Shown here: one piece after another, positions 17,918 to 26,425 of the stretch
Numbering within the stretch: position 1 is the stretch's first letter
How the letters are laid out: each line of letters starts with the position of its first letter
Source of the DNA: Pseudomonas vranovensis DSM 16006
Lineage (GTDB): Bacteria > Pseudomonadota > Gammaproteobacteria > Pseudomonadales > Pseudomonadaceae
Length of the DNA: 64,000 nucleotides
NCBI RefSeq assembly: GCF_000425805.1
Contig: NZ_KE384457.1
Span: 62,001-126,000 of the forward strand
Reading direction: 5' to 3'
Notes under the pieces: generated by a model
Databases searched by the model: none
Seen by the model: only the letters and a program-made list of their open reading frames with translations
Told to the model about the DNA's origin: nothing
Translations under genes and position numbers: made by a program

Positions 17918-17944
17918 GTACGTAGACCGCTGAGTGGAGCAGGA

Positions 17945-18940
17945 ATGTTCGAGGAAGAAAACGCGCAGTGGGGGCTGGTTCATGCCCTGGTGCTCGATGG
18001 CAAAGGCGGTGCGCGTTCGATCGCTCGAACTGAACTGAACGGTCTGCAGTTGCAGCCAGAGCAGAGCCTCTGGTTGCACTGGGACCGCAGTCACCCGCAA
18101 ACCCGGACCTGGTTGCGCCACGACAGTGGCCTGAACGAGTTCGTCTGTGACCTGCTGCTTGAAGAAAACACCCGTCCTCGCTTGTTGACCTTGCCAGAAG
18201 AGCAGATGTTGCTGTTTCTGCGCGGGGTGAATCTCAACCCCGGTGCCGAGCCTGAAGACATGGTCTCGGTGCGCATCTTTGCCCAGGCGCAGCGCGTGAT
18301 CTCACTCCGCCTGCGTCCCTTGCGCGCCAGCGACGAGCTGCTTCAGCAACTGGCCGAGGGGCGTGGGCCGAAAACCGCTTCCGAGTTGCTGCTGAGCATG
18401 GCGCAGTTGCTTACCGAGAAGGTCCAGGCATTGGTCAGCGACCTCTCGGAAGTGGTCGATCTGGAAGAAGAAAAGCTCGAAGCTGACAAGCGGTATGCGC
18501 CGGAGCAGGGTTCCCTGCAACAGATTCGCCGTCGTGCTGCCGGTTTACGGCGCTTTCTCGCCCCTCAGCGGGAAATCTACGCCCAACTGGCACGCAACAA
18601 GTGGAGCTGGTTTGCCGAAGACGACACCGACTACTGGAACGAGCTGAACAACAGCTTGATCCGTTACCTGGAAGAACTTGAGTTGACCCGCGAGCGGGCG
18701 GCCCTGGTGCTGGAAAGCGAGGATCGTCGCCGGGCCGAGCGGATGAACCGAACCATGTACCGCTTCGGCATCATTACCTGCATTTTCCTGCCTATGAGCT
18801 TCGTGACCGGGCTGCTGGGGATCAACGTCGGGGGAATTCCAGGTGCCGAAAGCCCCTACGGCTTCCTGTTCGCCAGCCTGTTGGTGCTGGGGTTGGCGCT
18901 GGGGCAGTGGTGGTTATTCCGCCGCCTGCGCTGGGTATGA
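17945..18940 (+). CDS. zntB: CorA-family divalent cation transporter, ZntB type (CmaX)
   Basis: A 331-residue protein with a large cytoplasmic N-terminal domain rich in charged helices and two C-terminal membrane helices. The pore motif between them reads GINVGGIPG near residue 297, the ZntB form (GIN) rather than the magnesium GMN of CorA. ZntB moves zinc, probably with protons. In P. aeruginosa the orthologue is called cmaX and is co-transcribed with crfX and cmpX, exactly the order seen here (101 bases to crfX). A GAGTGGAGCAGG ribosome-binding region precedes the start. Confidence 0.93.
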   Translation: MFEEENAQWGLVHALVLDGKGGARSIARTELNGLQLQPEQSLWLHWDRSHPQTRTWLRHDSGLNEFVCDLLLEENTRPRLLTLPEEQMLLFLRGVNLNPGAEPEDMVSVRIFAQAQRVISLRLRPLRASDELLQQLAEGRGPKTASELLLSMAQLLTEKVQALVSDLSEVVDLEEEKLEADKRYAPEQGSLQQIRRRAAGLRRFLAPQREIYAQLARNKWSWFAEDDTDYWNELNNSLIRYLEELELTRERAALVLESEDRRRAERMNRTMYRFGIITCIFLPMSFVTGLLGINVGGIPGAESPYGFLFASLLVLGLALGQWWLFRRLRWV

Positions 18941-19041
18941 CGCAGTGGCTTTTGTGAACGCTCAGTCATTTACTGTCTACCGGGTTCATGTGACCCGCGC
19001 CGGGGCGATCTCGTCTTTGACAGATATTGCGCGAGGTGCCC

Positions 19042-19290
19042 ATGCACGATCCGTTTGAAGAATCCCTGCGAGACCTGCTCAAGGCTTCGTCGTCCGGCCA
19101 GGACCGAGACGACGATGCATGCCTGGGCCGGGTCCTGAAAACCGCCAACCGTCAGGTGGGTGCAGGCGATCTGTTCAGCCTGCTTGGCCGCTGGAGCCAG
19201 GCACTGATGATTGCCGTCAACAATGGTTCGGCGCATGTTGCGCCGGTCCGACGTAACGCTACCGTTCGTAAAGCTGATAAGGCCGATTGA
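19042..19290 (+). CDS. crfX: CrfX-like small protein
   Basis: An 82-residue protein from ATG 19042, chosen because GAGGTG lies 4-9 bases before it; the frame extends only to a poor TTG at 19027. It begins MHDPFEESLRDLLKASSSGQ and contains one amphipathic stretch (DLFSLLGRWSQALMIAVNNG). No enzymatic motif is visible. The position between zntB/cmaX and cmpX identifies it as crfX, a Pseudomonas-specific gene of the SigX envelope-stress locus with no known mechanism. Two bases separate it from cmpX. Confidence 0.85.
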   Translation: MHDPFEESLRDLLKASSSGQDRDDDACLGRVLKTANRQVGAGDLFSLLGRWSQALMIAVNNGSAHVAPVRRNATVRKADKAD

Positions 19291-19292
19291 AT

Positions 19293-20117
19293 ATGGAACT
19301 TGATCTCTGGACCCAGAGCCTGGTCACCGCGATGACTGCGTTGTGGACCAAAGTGGCGAACTTCATCCCCAATCTGTTTGGCGCACTGGTCGTGGTGCTG
19401 TTGGGCTTTGTTGTTGCCAAGTTGCTCGATACCTTGCTTTCTAAGTTGCTGGCCAAGTTGGGCCTCGATCGTCTGATGGGCGGCACGGGCCTGACCAAGA
19501 TGCTCAGCAGGGTTGGCATCCAGGTGCCTATCTCGACGCTGATCGGCAAGATCGTCTATTGGTTCGTGCTGTTGATTTTCCTGGTCTCTGCCGCTGAATC
19601 CCTCGGTCTCGAGCGGGTCTCGGCGACACTGGACATGCTCGCCCTGTACCTGCCGAAGGTGTTCGGGGCGGCGCTGGTACTGCTGGCGGGTGTACTGTTG
19701 GCACAGCTTGTGAATGGCCTGGTTCGCGGTGCAGCCGAAGGCATTGGCCTGGAGTATGCCGCAGGTGTCGGGCGGATCGCCCAGGGCCTGGTCATCATCA
19801 TCAGTATCTCGGTGGCCATCAGCCAGCTTGAGGTCAAGACCGACCTGCTCAATCACGTAATCGTCATCGGATTGATTACCGTTGGTCTGGCCGTTGCGCT
19901 GGCAATGGGCCTGGGCAGTCGTGAAATCGCCGGGCAGATCCTGGCCGGAATCTATGTGCGGGAGCTGTACCAGGTAGGCCAACAGGTGCAGGTTGGAGAG
20001 GTTGAAGGGCAGATCGAAGAGATCGGAACCGTCAAGACGACGTTGCTGACTGACGACGGCGAACTGGTCTCGTTGTCCAACCGGATTCTCCTGGAGCAGC
20101 GGGTCAATAGCCGCTAA
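19293..20117 (+). CDS. cmpX: CmpX, small-conductance mechanosensitive-channel-like membrane protein
   Basis: A 274-residue protein with about five membrane helices (two early, then helices near 100-120, 130-155 and 170-220) followed by an MscS-like beta region (GVGQQVQVGEVEGQIEEIGTV type segment). It belongs to the conserved-TM-helix/MscS-related group. In P. aeruginosa CmpX influences membrane fluidity, c-di-GMP and SigX activity. Starts at ATG 19293, two bases after the crfX stop, so the pair is coupled. sigX follows after 89 bases. Confidence 0.92.
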   Translation: MELDLWTQSLVTAMTALWTKVANFIPNLFGALVVVLLGFVVAKLLDTLLSKLLAKLGLDRLMGGTGLTKMLSRVGIQVPISTLIGKIVYWFVLLIFLVSAAESLGLERVSATLDMLALYLPKVFGAALVLLAGVLLAQLVNGLVRGAAEGIGLEYAAGVGRIAQGLVIIISISVAISQLEVKTDLLNHVIVIGLITVGLAVALAMGLGSREIAGQILAGIYVRELYQVGQQVQVGEVEGQIEEIGTVKTTLLTDDGELVSLSNRILLEQRVNSR

Positions 20118-20206
20118 CCGGGTAATCCTGCTAATGTATGCCGCCGCAAAATTGCCCCAGGCAGGGGTAAGCGGCGACATTGACCTGACTGTCGGCCAGA
20201 TCCGTT

Positions 20207-20797
20207 TTGAATAAAGTTCACTCGCTGCCCATGCGTTACGACCCCCGCGAGCTCACTGATGAGGAGTTGGTGGCGCGTTCGCATGAGGAGCTGTTTCATG
20301 TTACTCGCGCGTATGAGGAACTCATGCGCCGTTACCAGCGAACTCTTTTTAACGTATGCGCACGTTATCTGGGGAACGATCGGGATGCTGACGATGTCTG
20401 TCAGGAGGTCATGCTGAAGGTGCTCTATGGCCTGAAGAACTTCGAGGGTAAGTCGAAGTTCAAAACATGGCTCTATAGCATCACGTATAACGAATGCATC
20501 ACCCAGTACCGCAAGGAGCGGCGCAAGCGTCGACTGATGGATGCCTTGAGTCTTGATCCACTTGAGGAGGCCTCGGAAGAGAAGGCGCCGAAACCGGAAG
20601 AGAAAGGTGGGCTGGATAAATGGCTAGTGCATGTAAATCCGATTGACCGTGAAATTCTGGTGCTACGATTTGTCGCAGAACTGGAATTTCAGGAAATCGC
20701 CGATATCATGCATATGGGCCTGAGCGCAACGAAAATGCGGTACAAGCGTGCGCTTGACAAGCTACGTGAGAAATTTGCGGGCCTTGCTGAAACTTAG
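20207..20797 (+). CDS. sigX: ECF sigma factor SigX
   Basis: A 196-residue ECF sigma factor. Region 2 (ARYLGNDRDADDVCQEVMLK, then FEGKSKFKTWLYSITYNE) binds core and the -10 element. Region 4 (EILVLRFVAELEFQEIADIM) recognises the -35. The start used is TTG 20207, which gives the family N-terminus MNK; an in-frame ATG at 20231 is an alternative because no strong ribosome-binding site precedes the TTG. No anti-sigma gene is adjacent, as known for SigX. It governs oprF, fatty-acid synthesis and membrane homeostasis genes in Pseudomonas. Confidence 0.95.
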   Translation: MNKVHSLPMRYDPRELTDEELVARSHEELFHVTRAYEELMRRYQRTLFNVCARYLGNDRDADDVCQEVMLKVLYGLKNFEGKSKFKTWLYSITYNECITQYRKERRKRRLMDALSLDPLEEASEEKAPKPEEKGGLDKWLVHVNPIDREILVLRFVAELEFQEIADIMHMGLSATKMRYKRALDKLREKFAGLAET

Positions 20798-20822
20798 CAG
20801 CGCGCAAATATCTCTAACGTAC

Positions 20823-20846
20823 CGGCAAGTTCTGCTAGACTTGCCG
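20823..20846 (+). promoter_or_regulatory. hairpin between sigX and oprF
   Basis: Perfect 8-base arms CGGCAAGT / ACTTGCCG around an 8-base loop, 25 bases after the sigX stop and about 60 before the oprF ATG. There is no T-run, so it is not a classical terminator; it may protect the oprF mRNA or limit read-through from sigX. Confidence 0.5.
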
Positions 20847-20907
20847 TCGAGTTGTCCCCCGGATGTTGGTGGGACTGCTTAACTATCACCAGATGGGGAT
20901 TTAACGG

Positions 20908-21945
20908 ATGAAATTGAAAAACACCTTGGGCTTGGCCATTGGTTCTCTTGTAGCCGCAACTTCGCTCGGCGCTCTGGCACAAGGCCAAGGCGCGGTCGAA
21001 ATTGAAGGCAACGTTACCAAGCAGTACTACGATAGCGAGCGCAATTTTCAGAACGACGGCACCAACCCAGGTGTTCGCCTCGGTTACTTCCTGACTGACG
21101 ATCTGTCTCTGGATCTGGGCTACAACGAAACTCACAACGTTCGTGGCGATGTCTTCAACAAGGACATCAAAGGCTCCAAGGCCAAGCTCGACGCTACCTA
21201 CCACCTGGGCACCGTAGGCGACGCAGTACGTCCTTACGTCTCGGCTGGTTTCGCGCACGAGAGCATCGGCCAGAGCTTCAACAACGGTCGTGACCACTCC
21301 ACCTTCGCCAACGTTGGCGCTGGTGCCAAGTGGTACATCACCGACATGTTCTTCGCCCGTGCTGGCGTTGAAGCCATGTACAACATCGACAACGGCAACA
21401 CTGAGTGGGGTCCATCCCTCGGTCTGGGTCTGAACTTCGGTGGCAGCGGCGGCAAGGTTGCTCCAGCTCCAGCTCCAGTAGCTGAAGTCTGCTCCGACAG
21501 CGACAACGACGGCGTTTGCGACAACGTCGACAAGTGCCCTGACACCCCAGCAAACGTTACTGTTGACGCTGACGGCTGCCCAGCTGTTGCTGAAGTCGTT
21601 CGTGTTGAGCTGGACGTGAAGTTCGACTTCGACAAGTCGGTCGTCAAGCAGAACAGCTACGGTGACATCAAAAACCTGGCTGACTTCATGAAGCAGTACC
21701 CACAGACCACCACCACCGTTGAAGGTCACACTGACTCCGTCGGTCCTGATGCTTACAACCAGAAGCTGTCTGAGCGTCGTGCAAACGCCGTTAAGCAAGT
21801 TCTGACCAACGAGTACGGTGTTGAGTCGAACCGCGTTGAGTCGGTTGGCTACGGTGAAACCCGTCCGGTTGCTGACAACGCTACCGACGCTGGTCGCGCT
21901 GTTAACCGTCGCGTAGAAGCACAAGTAGAAGCCCAAGCCAAGTAA
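20908..21945 (+). CDS. oprF: major outer-membrane porin OprF
   Basis: A 345-residue outer-membrane protein. A signal peptide of about 24 residues ends GALA before QGQGAV. An eight-stranded N-terminal barrel follows, then a proline-alanine hinge (APAPAPVAE, near 190) with the four-cysteine Asp-rich linker. The C-terminal OmpA peptidoglycan-binding domain carries FDFDKSVVKQNS and VEGHTDSVGPDAYNQKLSERR. Codon use is markedly biased, as for a very abundant protein. It anchors the outer membrane to the wall and acts as a slow porin. A GATGGGG purine tract precedes the ATG, and a strong terminator follows. Confidence 0.98.
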   Translation: MKLKNTLGLAIGSLVAATSLGALAQGQGAVEIEGNVTKQYYDSERNFQNDGTNPGVRLGYFLTDDLSLDLGYNETHNVRGDVFNKDIKGSKAKLDATYHLGTVGDAVRPYVSAGFAHESIGQSFNNGRDHSTFANVGAGAKWYITDMFFARAGVEAMYNIDNGNTEWGPSLGLGLNFGGSGGKVAPAPAPVAEVCSDSDNDGVCDNVDKCPDTPANVTVDADGCPAVAEVVRVELDVKFDFDKSVVKQNSYGDIKNLADFMKQYPQTTTTVEGHTDSVGPDAYNQKLSERRANAVKQVLTNEYGVESNRVESVGYGETRPVADNATDAGRAVNRRVEAQVEAQAK

Positions 21946-21963
21946 TTGGTCCAAGCGCTACTG

Positions 21964-21989
21964 AAAAGCCCGGCCTAGGCCGGGCTTTT
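21964..21989. terminator. bidirectional intrinsic terminator, oprF / cobA
   Basis: A 26-base perfect palindrome AAAAGCCCGGCC-TAGG-type stem (AAAAGCCCGG...CCGGGCTTTT) with A-tract and T-tract on the two sides, between the converging stops of oprF (21945) and cobA (22003). Confidence 0.92.
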
Positions 21990-22002
21990 CTTTGCCTGCG
22001 AT

Positions 22003-22740
22003 TCAGGCAGTCAGCTGGATCAGCCCCGCCGCCTGGTGTCCCGCCACCTCACCAATCACCAGGATGGCCGGGCTGCACAGTTCGAAGCTGGCAGCGTCTT
22101 CGGTCATGCTGGCCAAGGTGGTGCGTTGTTCGCGTTGCTGGGGCAGGGAGGCGTTCTCGATCATGGCCACCGGTGTGTCGGTGGACATGCCGCCTTCCAG
22201 CAAGCCCTGGCGCACTTCATCCAGTTTGCTGACGCCCATGTACACCACCAGTGTGGTGCCGCCCTGGGCAAGCGCTTGCCAGTTCAGCGGGCTGTCGTCC
22301 TGGGTATGGGCGGTCACCAGCGTCACGCCGCGGCTGACCCCGCGCAGGGTCAGGGGGATTCCGCACTGGGTGGCCCCGGCGAGCCCGGCAGTGATGCCAT
22401 TGACCAGCTCGACGTCTATGCCATGGTCTTGCAGCCAGGCCGCTTCCTCGCCGCCACGCCCGAATATGCACGGATCCCCCCCCTTGAGCCGCGCCACGCA
22501 GCGTCCCTGGCGGGCGTAGCGCAGCATCAGGCGCTGGATGAACGCCTGGGGTGTCGAGCGGCAGCCGCCGCGCTTGCCTACGGCAATGACCCTTGCCTGC
22601 GGGCAGTGCTCCAGGATCAGCGGGTTGACCAGATCGTCGATCAGGACGACTTCGGCTTCGCCCAGGGCACGCACGGCCTTGAGTGTCAGCAACTCCGGAT
22701 CGCCAGGACCCGCTCCAATCAGCCAGACTTTTGCATTCAT
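22003..22740 (-). CDS. cobA: uroporphyrinogen-III C-methyltransferase
   Basis: A 245-residue SAM-dependent methyltransferase with the N-terminal VWLIGAGPGDPELLTLKA loop, the second motif GKRGGCRS, the ARLKGGDPCIFGRGGEE block and NGITAGLAGATQCGIPLT. It adds two methyl groups to uroporphyrinogen III to give precorrin-2, the branch to siroheme and cobalamin. It has no CysG-type dehydrogenase domain. Siroheme is the cofactor of assimilatory nitrite reductase, which explains its place at the end of the nas cluster, 29 bases after the phosphatase-kinase gene. Confidence 0.96.
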   Translation of the reverse strand: MNAKVWLIGAGPGDPELLTLKAVRALGEAEVVLIDDLVNPLILEHCPQARVIAVGKRGGCRSTPQAFIQRLMLRYARQGRCVARLKGGDPCIFGRGGEEAAWLQDHGIDVELVNGITAGLAGATQCGIPLTLRGVSRGVTLVTAHTQDDSPLNWQALAQGGTTLVVYMGVSKLDEVRQGLLEGGMSTDTPVAMIENASLPQQREQRTTLASMTEDAASFELCSPAILVIGEVAGHQAAGLIQLTA

Positions 22741-22769
22741 CGGGAACTCCTCATCGGTCTTGGAGGCTG

Positions 22770-24440
22770 TCAGCCCTTTAGCAGGCTGATCAGCAGGATC
22801 AGGTTCAGTAACAAGGACAGCAATGCCAGGCCGCGCCAGACTTTCAGCGGCTCACGCTCAAGTAGCGGGCGTGCCCGAAGTATCAGAGGCTGACGTTCAC
22901 CTTGCTCAAGCAACAACAGCCATTGCTCGGCAGTTTCAAAGCGTTGGGCTGGGTCGGCTGCAACTGCCTGGATCAGGTTCCGCTCCAGCCACTCCGGTAC
23001 ATCGGGTCGAAACCGCGCAACAGTGGCCGGCTGGTTGAAGCGGGGCCGCTGAAAGGCTTCTATCTCGCCGTAGGGGTACTGACCGGTAAGCAGGTAGAAC
23101 AGCGTCACACCGACGCTGTAGAGGTCCTGTCGTGGGCTTGGGGCCTGGCCTTCAAATGCTTCGGGGGCAATAAACGAGGGGGTGCCTGGCAACTCATGGG
23201 CGCGGTCCTCGGACAGGCCCGGACAATACGCCAGGCCGAAATCAAGCAAGCGCAGTTGGCCTGTTTCGTCCAGGTGGACGTTCTCGGGCTTGATGTCGCG
23301 ATGCAGTATGTTGCGTCGATGCAACATGCCGACGGCCTGGAGCAGTTGCTGGGCGAGCCCTTGCCACTGCGCCAACGGTAGCGGGCCGGACTGTTTCAGC
23401 AGTTGGGCGAGGGTCTGGCCGCGGTATTCGCGCATCACGTAGTACAGGTGCTGGCGCTGGCCGGCCACATGCACTTCAGGAAAAAAACGGCCTGCCATGC
23501 GCCGCAGAAACCATTCCTCCAACAGCAGGCCCTGCAGGGCGCCAGACTCGTTCTCACGCGCCAATGGCAAGGTTTTCAACAGCCAGGGATTGTGCTGGTG
23601 ATCGCGTACCCGATACAGCAGCGACTGACGACTGTGCCCCAGTGGCTGCTCGACCTGCCAGCCGTCGATGGCTTGGCCAATACGCAGTGCCGGTGGCAAG
23701 GGCCACTGCTGGTGCTGGGCCAAGGTATCGCCAAGTGATGCCGTGCCCAGTTGCTCGACCCGCACCAGAAGGGCACTGGCATTGTCCTGGCTGCCGCATA
23801 AGTGGGCTGTCTTGACGAGAGTCTGGGCGGCCGCCTGCAAGTCAGGTTGGTCACGCAGCACCGACTTGATCTGGGTTTCGCTCAGGCTCGCCCAGATACC
23901 GTCGCTGAGGAGGGCAAAACACTCGCCTGGGCGCATGTCGCCTTCCAGATAGTCCACCAGCAGGTGCTGGTCCAGGCCCAGGGCGCGCTTGAGGACGTGC
24001 TGCATGCCGGGCTGGTCCCAGACATGGTCCTGGCTGATGCGTTGCAATTGCTGATCCTGCCAGCGATACACCCGGCAGTCGCCGATGTGCGCCAAGGTAA
24101 AGCGCCGGCCGCGCATCACCAGGGCGCTCAGGGTGGTCAGCAGGGGCTGCCCGCCACCGTTGGCCCGTAGCCAGCGATTCTGGGCCAGCAGCAGCTTGTC
24201 CAGGGCTTGTGGCACGCTCCAGGTGGCCGGGGTGGCGTAGTAGTCAAGTGCCAGGGCCTGCAGGCTCGCGCGTGCCGCAAGGCCGCCGTCGGCACACTGA
24301 CTGACACCGTCGGCCAGGGCGAACAGGTAGCCTTTGCTGGCAGCCAACTCGGCATTGGGCGTGACCAGGCGCAGAGCATCCTGGTTCTGCTCCCTGGGGC
24401 CCGTGGCGCTTGCTTGGGCGAAGCTCAGTTGCAGGCTCAT
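22770..24440 (-). CDS. PP2C-type phosphatase fused to a Ser/Thr protein kinase
   Basis: A 556-residue fusion. The N-terminal half (about 1-240) is a PP2C phosphatase: REQNQDAL near residue 16, ALADGVS near 41, AHIGDCRVYRW near 115 and a late SQDNASALLV give the metal-binding Asp residues. The C-terminal half (about 265-525) is a Hanks-type kinase with a Lys in WLLKTLPLA, the catalytic loop HRDIKPENV and the LLDFGLA metal loop. The protein ends in one membrane helix (LALLSLLLNLILLISLLKG), so it is probably tail-anchored with both domains in the cytoplasm. It lies 9 bases after nasA. The substrate is unknown. Confidence 0.93.
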   Translation of the reverse strand: MSLQLSFAQASATGPREQNQDALRLVTPNAELAASKGYLFALADGVSQCADGGLAARASLQALALDYYATPATWSVPQALDKLLLAQNRWLRANGGGQPLLTTLSALVMRGRRFTLAHIGDCRVYRWQDQQLQRISQDHVWDQPGMQHVLKRALGLDQHLLVDYLEGDMRPGECFALLSDGIWASLSETQIKSVLRDQPDLQAAAQTLVKTAHLCGSQDNASALLVRVEQLGTASLGDTLAQHQQWPLPPALRIGQAIDGWQVEQPLGHSRQSLLYRVRDHQHNPWLLKTLPLARENESGALQGLLLEEWFLRRMAGRFFPEVHVAGQRQHLYYVMREYRGQTLAQLLKQSGPLPLAQWQGLAQQLLQAVGMLHRRNILHRDIKPENVHLDETGQLRLLDFGLAYCPGLSEDRAHELPGTPSFIAPEAFEGQAPSPRQDLYSVGVTLFYLLTGQYPYGEIEAFQRPRFNQPATVARFRPDVPEWLERNLIQAVAADPAQRFETAEQWLLLLEQGERQPLILRARPLLEREPLKVWRGLALLSLLLNLILLISLLKG

Positions 24441-24449
24441 GGCATTGCC

Positions 24450-25661
24450 TCAGACCCGTGCCGCGGTGACGGCTGCCGAGCCCCAGGTGGTGCGCCAGCG
24501 TTGCTTGACGCCGTGCAGGCCGAACCAGGCCAGTACACCCAGACTGGCGAAGAACCAGAGCCCCAGCTGATAGTCACCGCTGTGCTGTTTGATTGCCCCC
24601 AGGCCAGCCGCGAGCAAAAAGCCTCCAATCCCTCCGGCCATGCCGATCAAGCCGGTCATCACCCCGATTTCCTGGCGAAAGCGCTGGGGCACCAGCTGGA
24701 ACACAGCGCCATTGCCAGCACCAAGACCGAGCATGGCGCTGACGAACAAGGCCAGTGCGGCCATCGAGCTTGGCAGGTTGAAGCCCACTGCAGCGATGCA
24801 GACAGCGGCCACGGTGTACATCGCCAGCAAGGTGCGAATCCCGCCGAAGCGATCGGCCAGGGCACCACCCAGGGGGCGCATCAGGCTGCCGGCAAACACG
24901 CAGGCGGCGGTGTAGTAGCCGGCTGTGACCGGGCTCAGGCCGTACTGGTCGTTGAAGTAGCCGGGCAGGGCGCTGGCAAGGCCGATGAAACCGCCAAAGG
25001 TGACGCTGTAGAAAAACATGAACCACCAGCTGTCCCGGTCGCCCAGAGCCTTGAGGTAATCGGCCACGGCCTTGGGTTTGGGGCGTTGAGGCGCGTTGCG
25101 GGCAAGCAGGCCGAACAGTACCAGGGTCAATACCAGGGGGATCACGGCAAAGCCGAATACGTTGTTCCAGCCAAAGCTCGCGGCCAGCACGGGCGCTAGC
25201 AGGGCGGCGAACACCGTGCCGGAGTTGCCGGCGCCGGCAATGCCCATGGCCTTGCCCTGATGCTGGGCCGGGTACCACTGCGAGGCCAGCGGCAGCGAGA
25301 CGGCAAAGGAGGCGCCTGCCACGCCCAGGAACACACCCAGTAGCAGCGCCTGCTCATAGCTGTGGATGCCCAGGTTCCAGGCGCAGAACAACGCCACGAT
25401 GACAATCACCTGGCCGATAAGGCCGGCGGTCTTGGGCGACAGGCGATCCACCAGAACGCCCATGACAAAGCGCAGAATGGCCCCCGCCAGGATCGGTGTG
25501 GCCACCATCAGGCCGCGTTGTTGGGTGGTCAGTTGCAGGTCGGTGGCGATCTGCACCGCCAGGGGGCCCAGCAGGTACCAGACCATGAAGCTCAGGTCGA
25601 AGTACAAAAAGGCGGCGAACAGGGTGGGGATATGCCCGGACTTCCAGAAACTCGTATTCAT
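24450..25661 (-). CDS. nasA: nitrate/nitrite transporter (MFS, NNP family)
   Basis: 403 residues with 12 predicted helices. The start ATG 25661 is chosen because GAGGTG precedes it by 6 bases; the frame extends eight residues further. The NNP-family signature appears twice: GAGNSGTVFAALLAP in the first half and GLGAGNGAVFQLVPQRF in the second. It imports nitrate for assimilation. It follows nasS and nasT in the same direction after a 173-base leader containing a long hairpin, and it precedes the phosphatase-kinase and cobA genes, so a nasA-kinase-cobA transcript is likely. Confidence 0.95.
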   Translation of the reverse strand: MNTSFWKSGHIPTLFAAFLYFDLSFMVWYLLGPLAVQIATDLQLTTQQRGLMVATPILAGAILRFVMGVLVDRLSPKTAGLIGQVIVIVALFCAWNLGIHSYEQALLLGVFLGVAGASFAVSLPLASQWYPAQHQGKAMGIAGAGNSGTVFAALLAPVLAASFGWNNVFGFAVIPLVLTLVLFGLLARNAPQRPKPKAVADYLKALGDRDSWWFMFFYSVTFGGFIGLASALPGYFNDQYGLSPVTAGYYTAACVFAGSLMRPLGGALADRFGGIRTLLAMYTVAAVCIAAVGFNLPSSMAALALFVSAMLGLGAGNGAVFQLVPQRFRQEIGVMTGLIGMAGGIGGFLLAAGLGAIKQHSGDYQLGLWFFASLGVLAWFGLHGVKQRWRTTWGSAAVTAARV

Positions 25662-25712
25662 CGAACACCTCGTTGAACATTGCACTGCAGGTCGCGCCCT
25701 CTAGGGGCAGAA

Positions 25713-25771
25713 ACGACAAAGACGTCGCCACCCGACCCGCTGGTGCGAGTGGGGAGCGACGTCTTTGTCGT
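25713..25771 (-). promoter_or_regulatory. nasA leader hairpin, candidate NasT-controlled terminator
   Basis: Read in the nasA direction, ACGACAAAGACGTCGC (25771-25756) pairs perfectly with GCGACGTCTTTGTCGT (25728-25713) around a 27-base loop that holds a smaller stem (ACTCGC/GCGGGT). A short T-run follows. A second, upstream stem CGTTGGC/GCCAACG (25829-25823 with 25792-25786) could enclose the RNA element bound by an ANTAR protein. In K. oxytoca, Azotobacter and P. aeruginosa such leaders are read through when NasT or NasR binds. The fold here is seen; the control is inferred. Confidence 0.7.
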
Positions 25772-25834
25772 GAAGGGGCAACCGCCGTTGGCTACCTGTA
25801 GAGAAGTTTTAGCAAGAGCCGGGCCAACGCCAGT

Positions 25835-26410
25835 TCAGCCAAGCAGGTCGCTCATCGCGATGATCTGTTCGGCCACCTGGATCAGCTTCTGTTGCTTGCT
25901 CATCGCCTGGCGGCGCATGAGGGTATAGGCCTGCTCTTCATTGCAGTCTTTCATTTTCATCAGCAGCCCCTTGGCCAGTTCAATGCGTTTGCGTTCAGCC
26001 AGTTGCTGGTCGCGTGCCTGAAGCTGGGCCTTGAGCGCCTGGTCGCTCTCGAAGCGGGCCATGGCCACGTCCAGGATCGGCTGCAGCCTGGCCGCGTGGA
26101 TGCCCTCGACGATATAGGCACTGACTCCGGCCTGGATTGCCTGGCGCATGACCCCAGGGTCATGTTCATCAGTGAACATCACGATCGGCCGTGGCCGGTC
26201 GCGACTGACCAGGATCACTTGTTCCATGACATCCCGGCCGGGTGACTCGGTATCGATCAGCACGACGTCCGGACGCACCGTTTCGACGCGCGCCGGCAAG
26301 TCGATTGTCAGCCCGGACTCTTCGATTACTTCGAAGCCGGCTTCGACGAGCGCCGCCTTCAGGCGCCCGACTTTTTTCTCGGTGTCATCGATCAACAGGA
26401 TTCGCAACAT
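25835..26410 (-). CDS. nasT: nitrate-responsive antitermination regulator (REC-ANTAR)
   Basis: A 191-residue protein: receiver domain (about 1-120, with Asp8, Asp9 and Asp53) and an ANTAR RNA-binding domain (about 125-185, IELAKGLLMKMKDCNEEQAY). The receiver has Glu where the conserved Lys of phosphorylated receivers would be (AYIVEG), in line with NasT proteins being controlled by binding NasS and not by phosphorylation. When nitrate binds NasS, NasT is freed and binds leader RNA to prevent termination. The hairpin immediately downstream is the likely target. nasS lies 15 bases upstream. Confidence 0.95.
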   Translation of the reverse strand: MLRILLIDDTEKKVGRLKAALVEAGFEVIEESGLTIDLPARVETVRPDVVLIDTESPGRDVMEQVILVSRDRPRPIVMFTDEHDPGVMRQAIQAGVSAYIVEGIHAARLQPILDVAMARFESDQALKAQLQARDQQLAERKRIELAKGLLMKMKDCNEEQAYTLMRRQAMSKQQKLIQVAEQIIAMSDLLG

Positions 26411-26425
26411 CGTGGCGTCTCCCTG

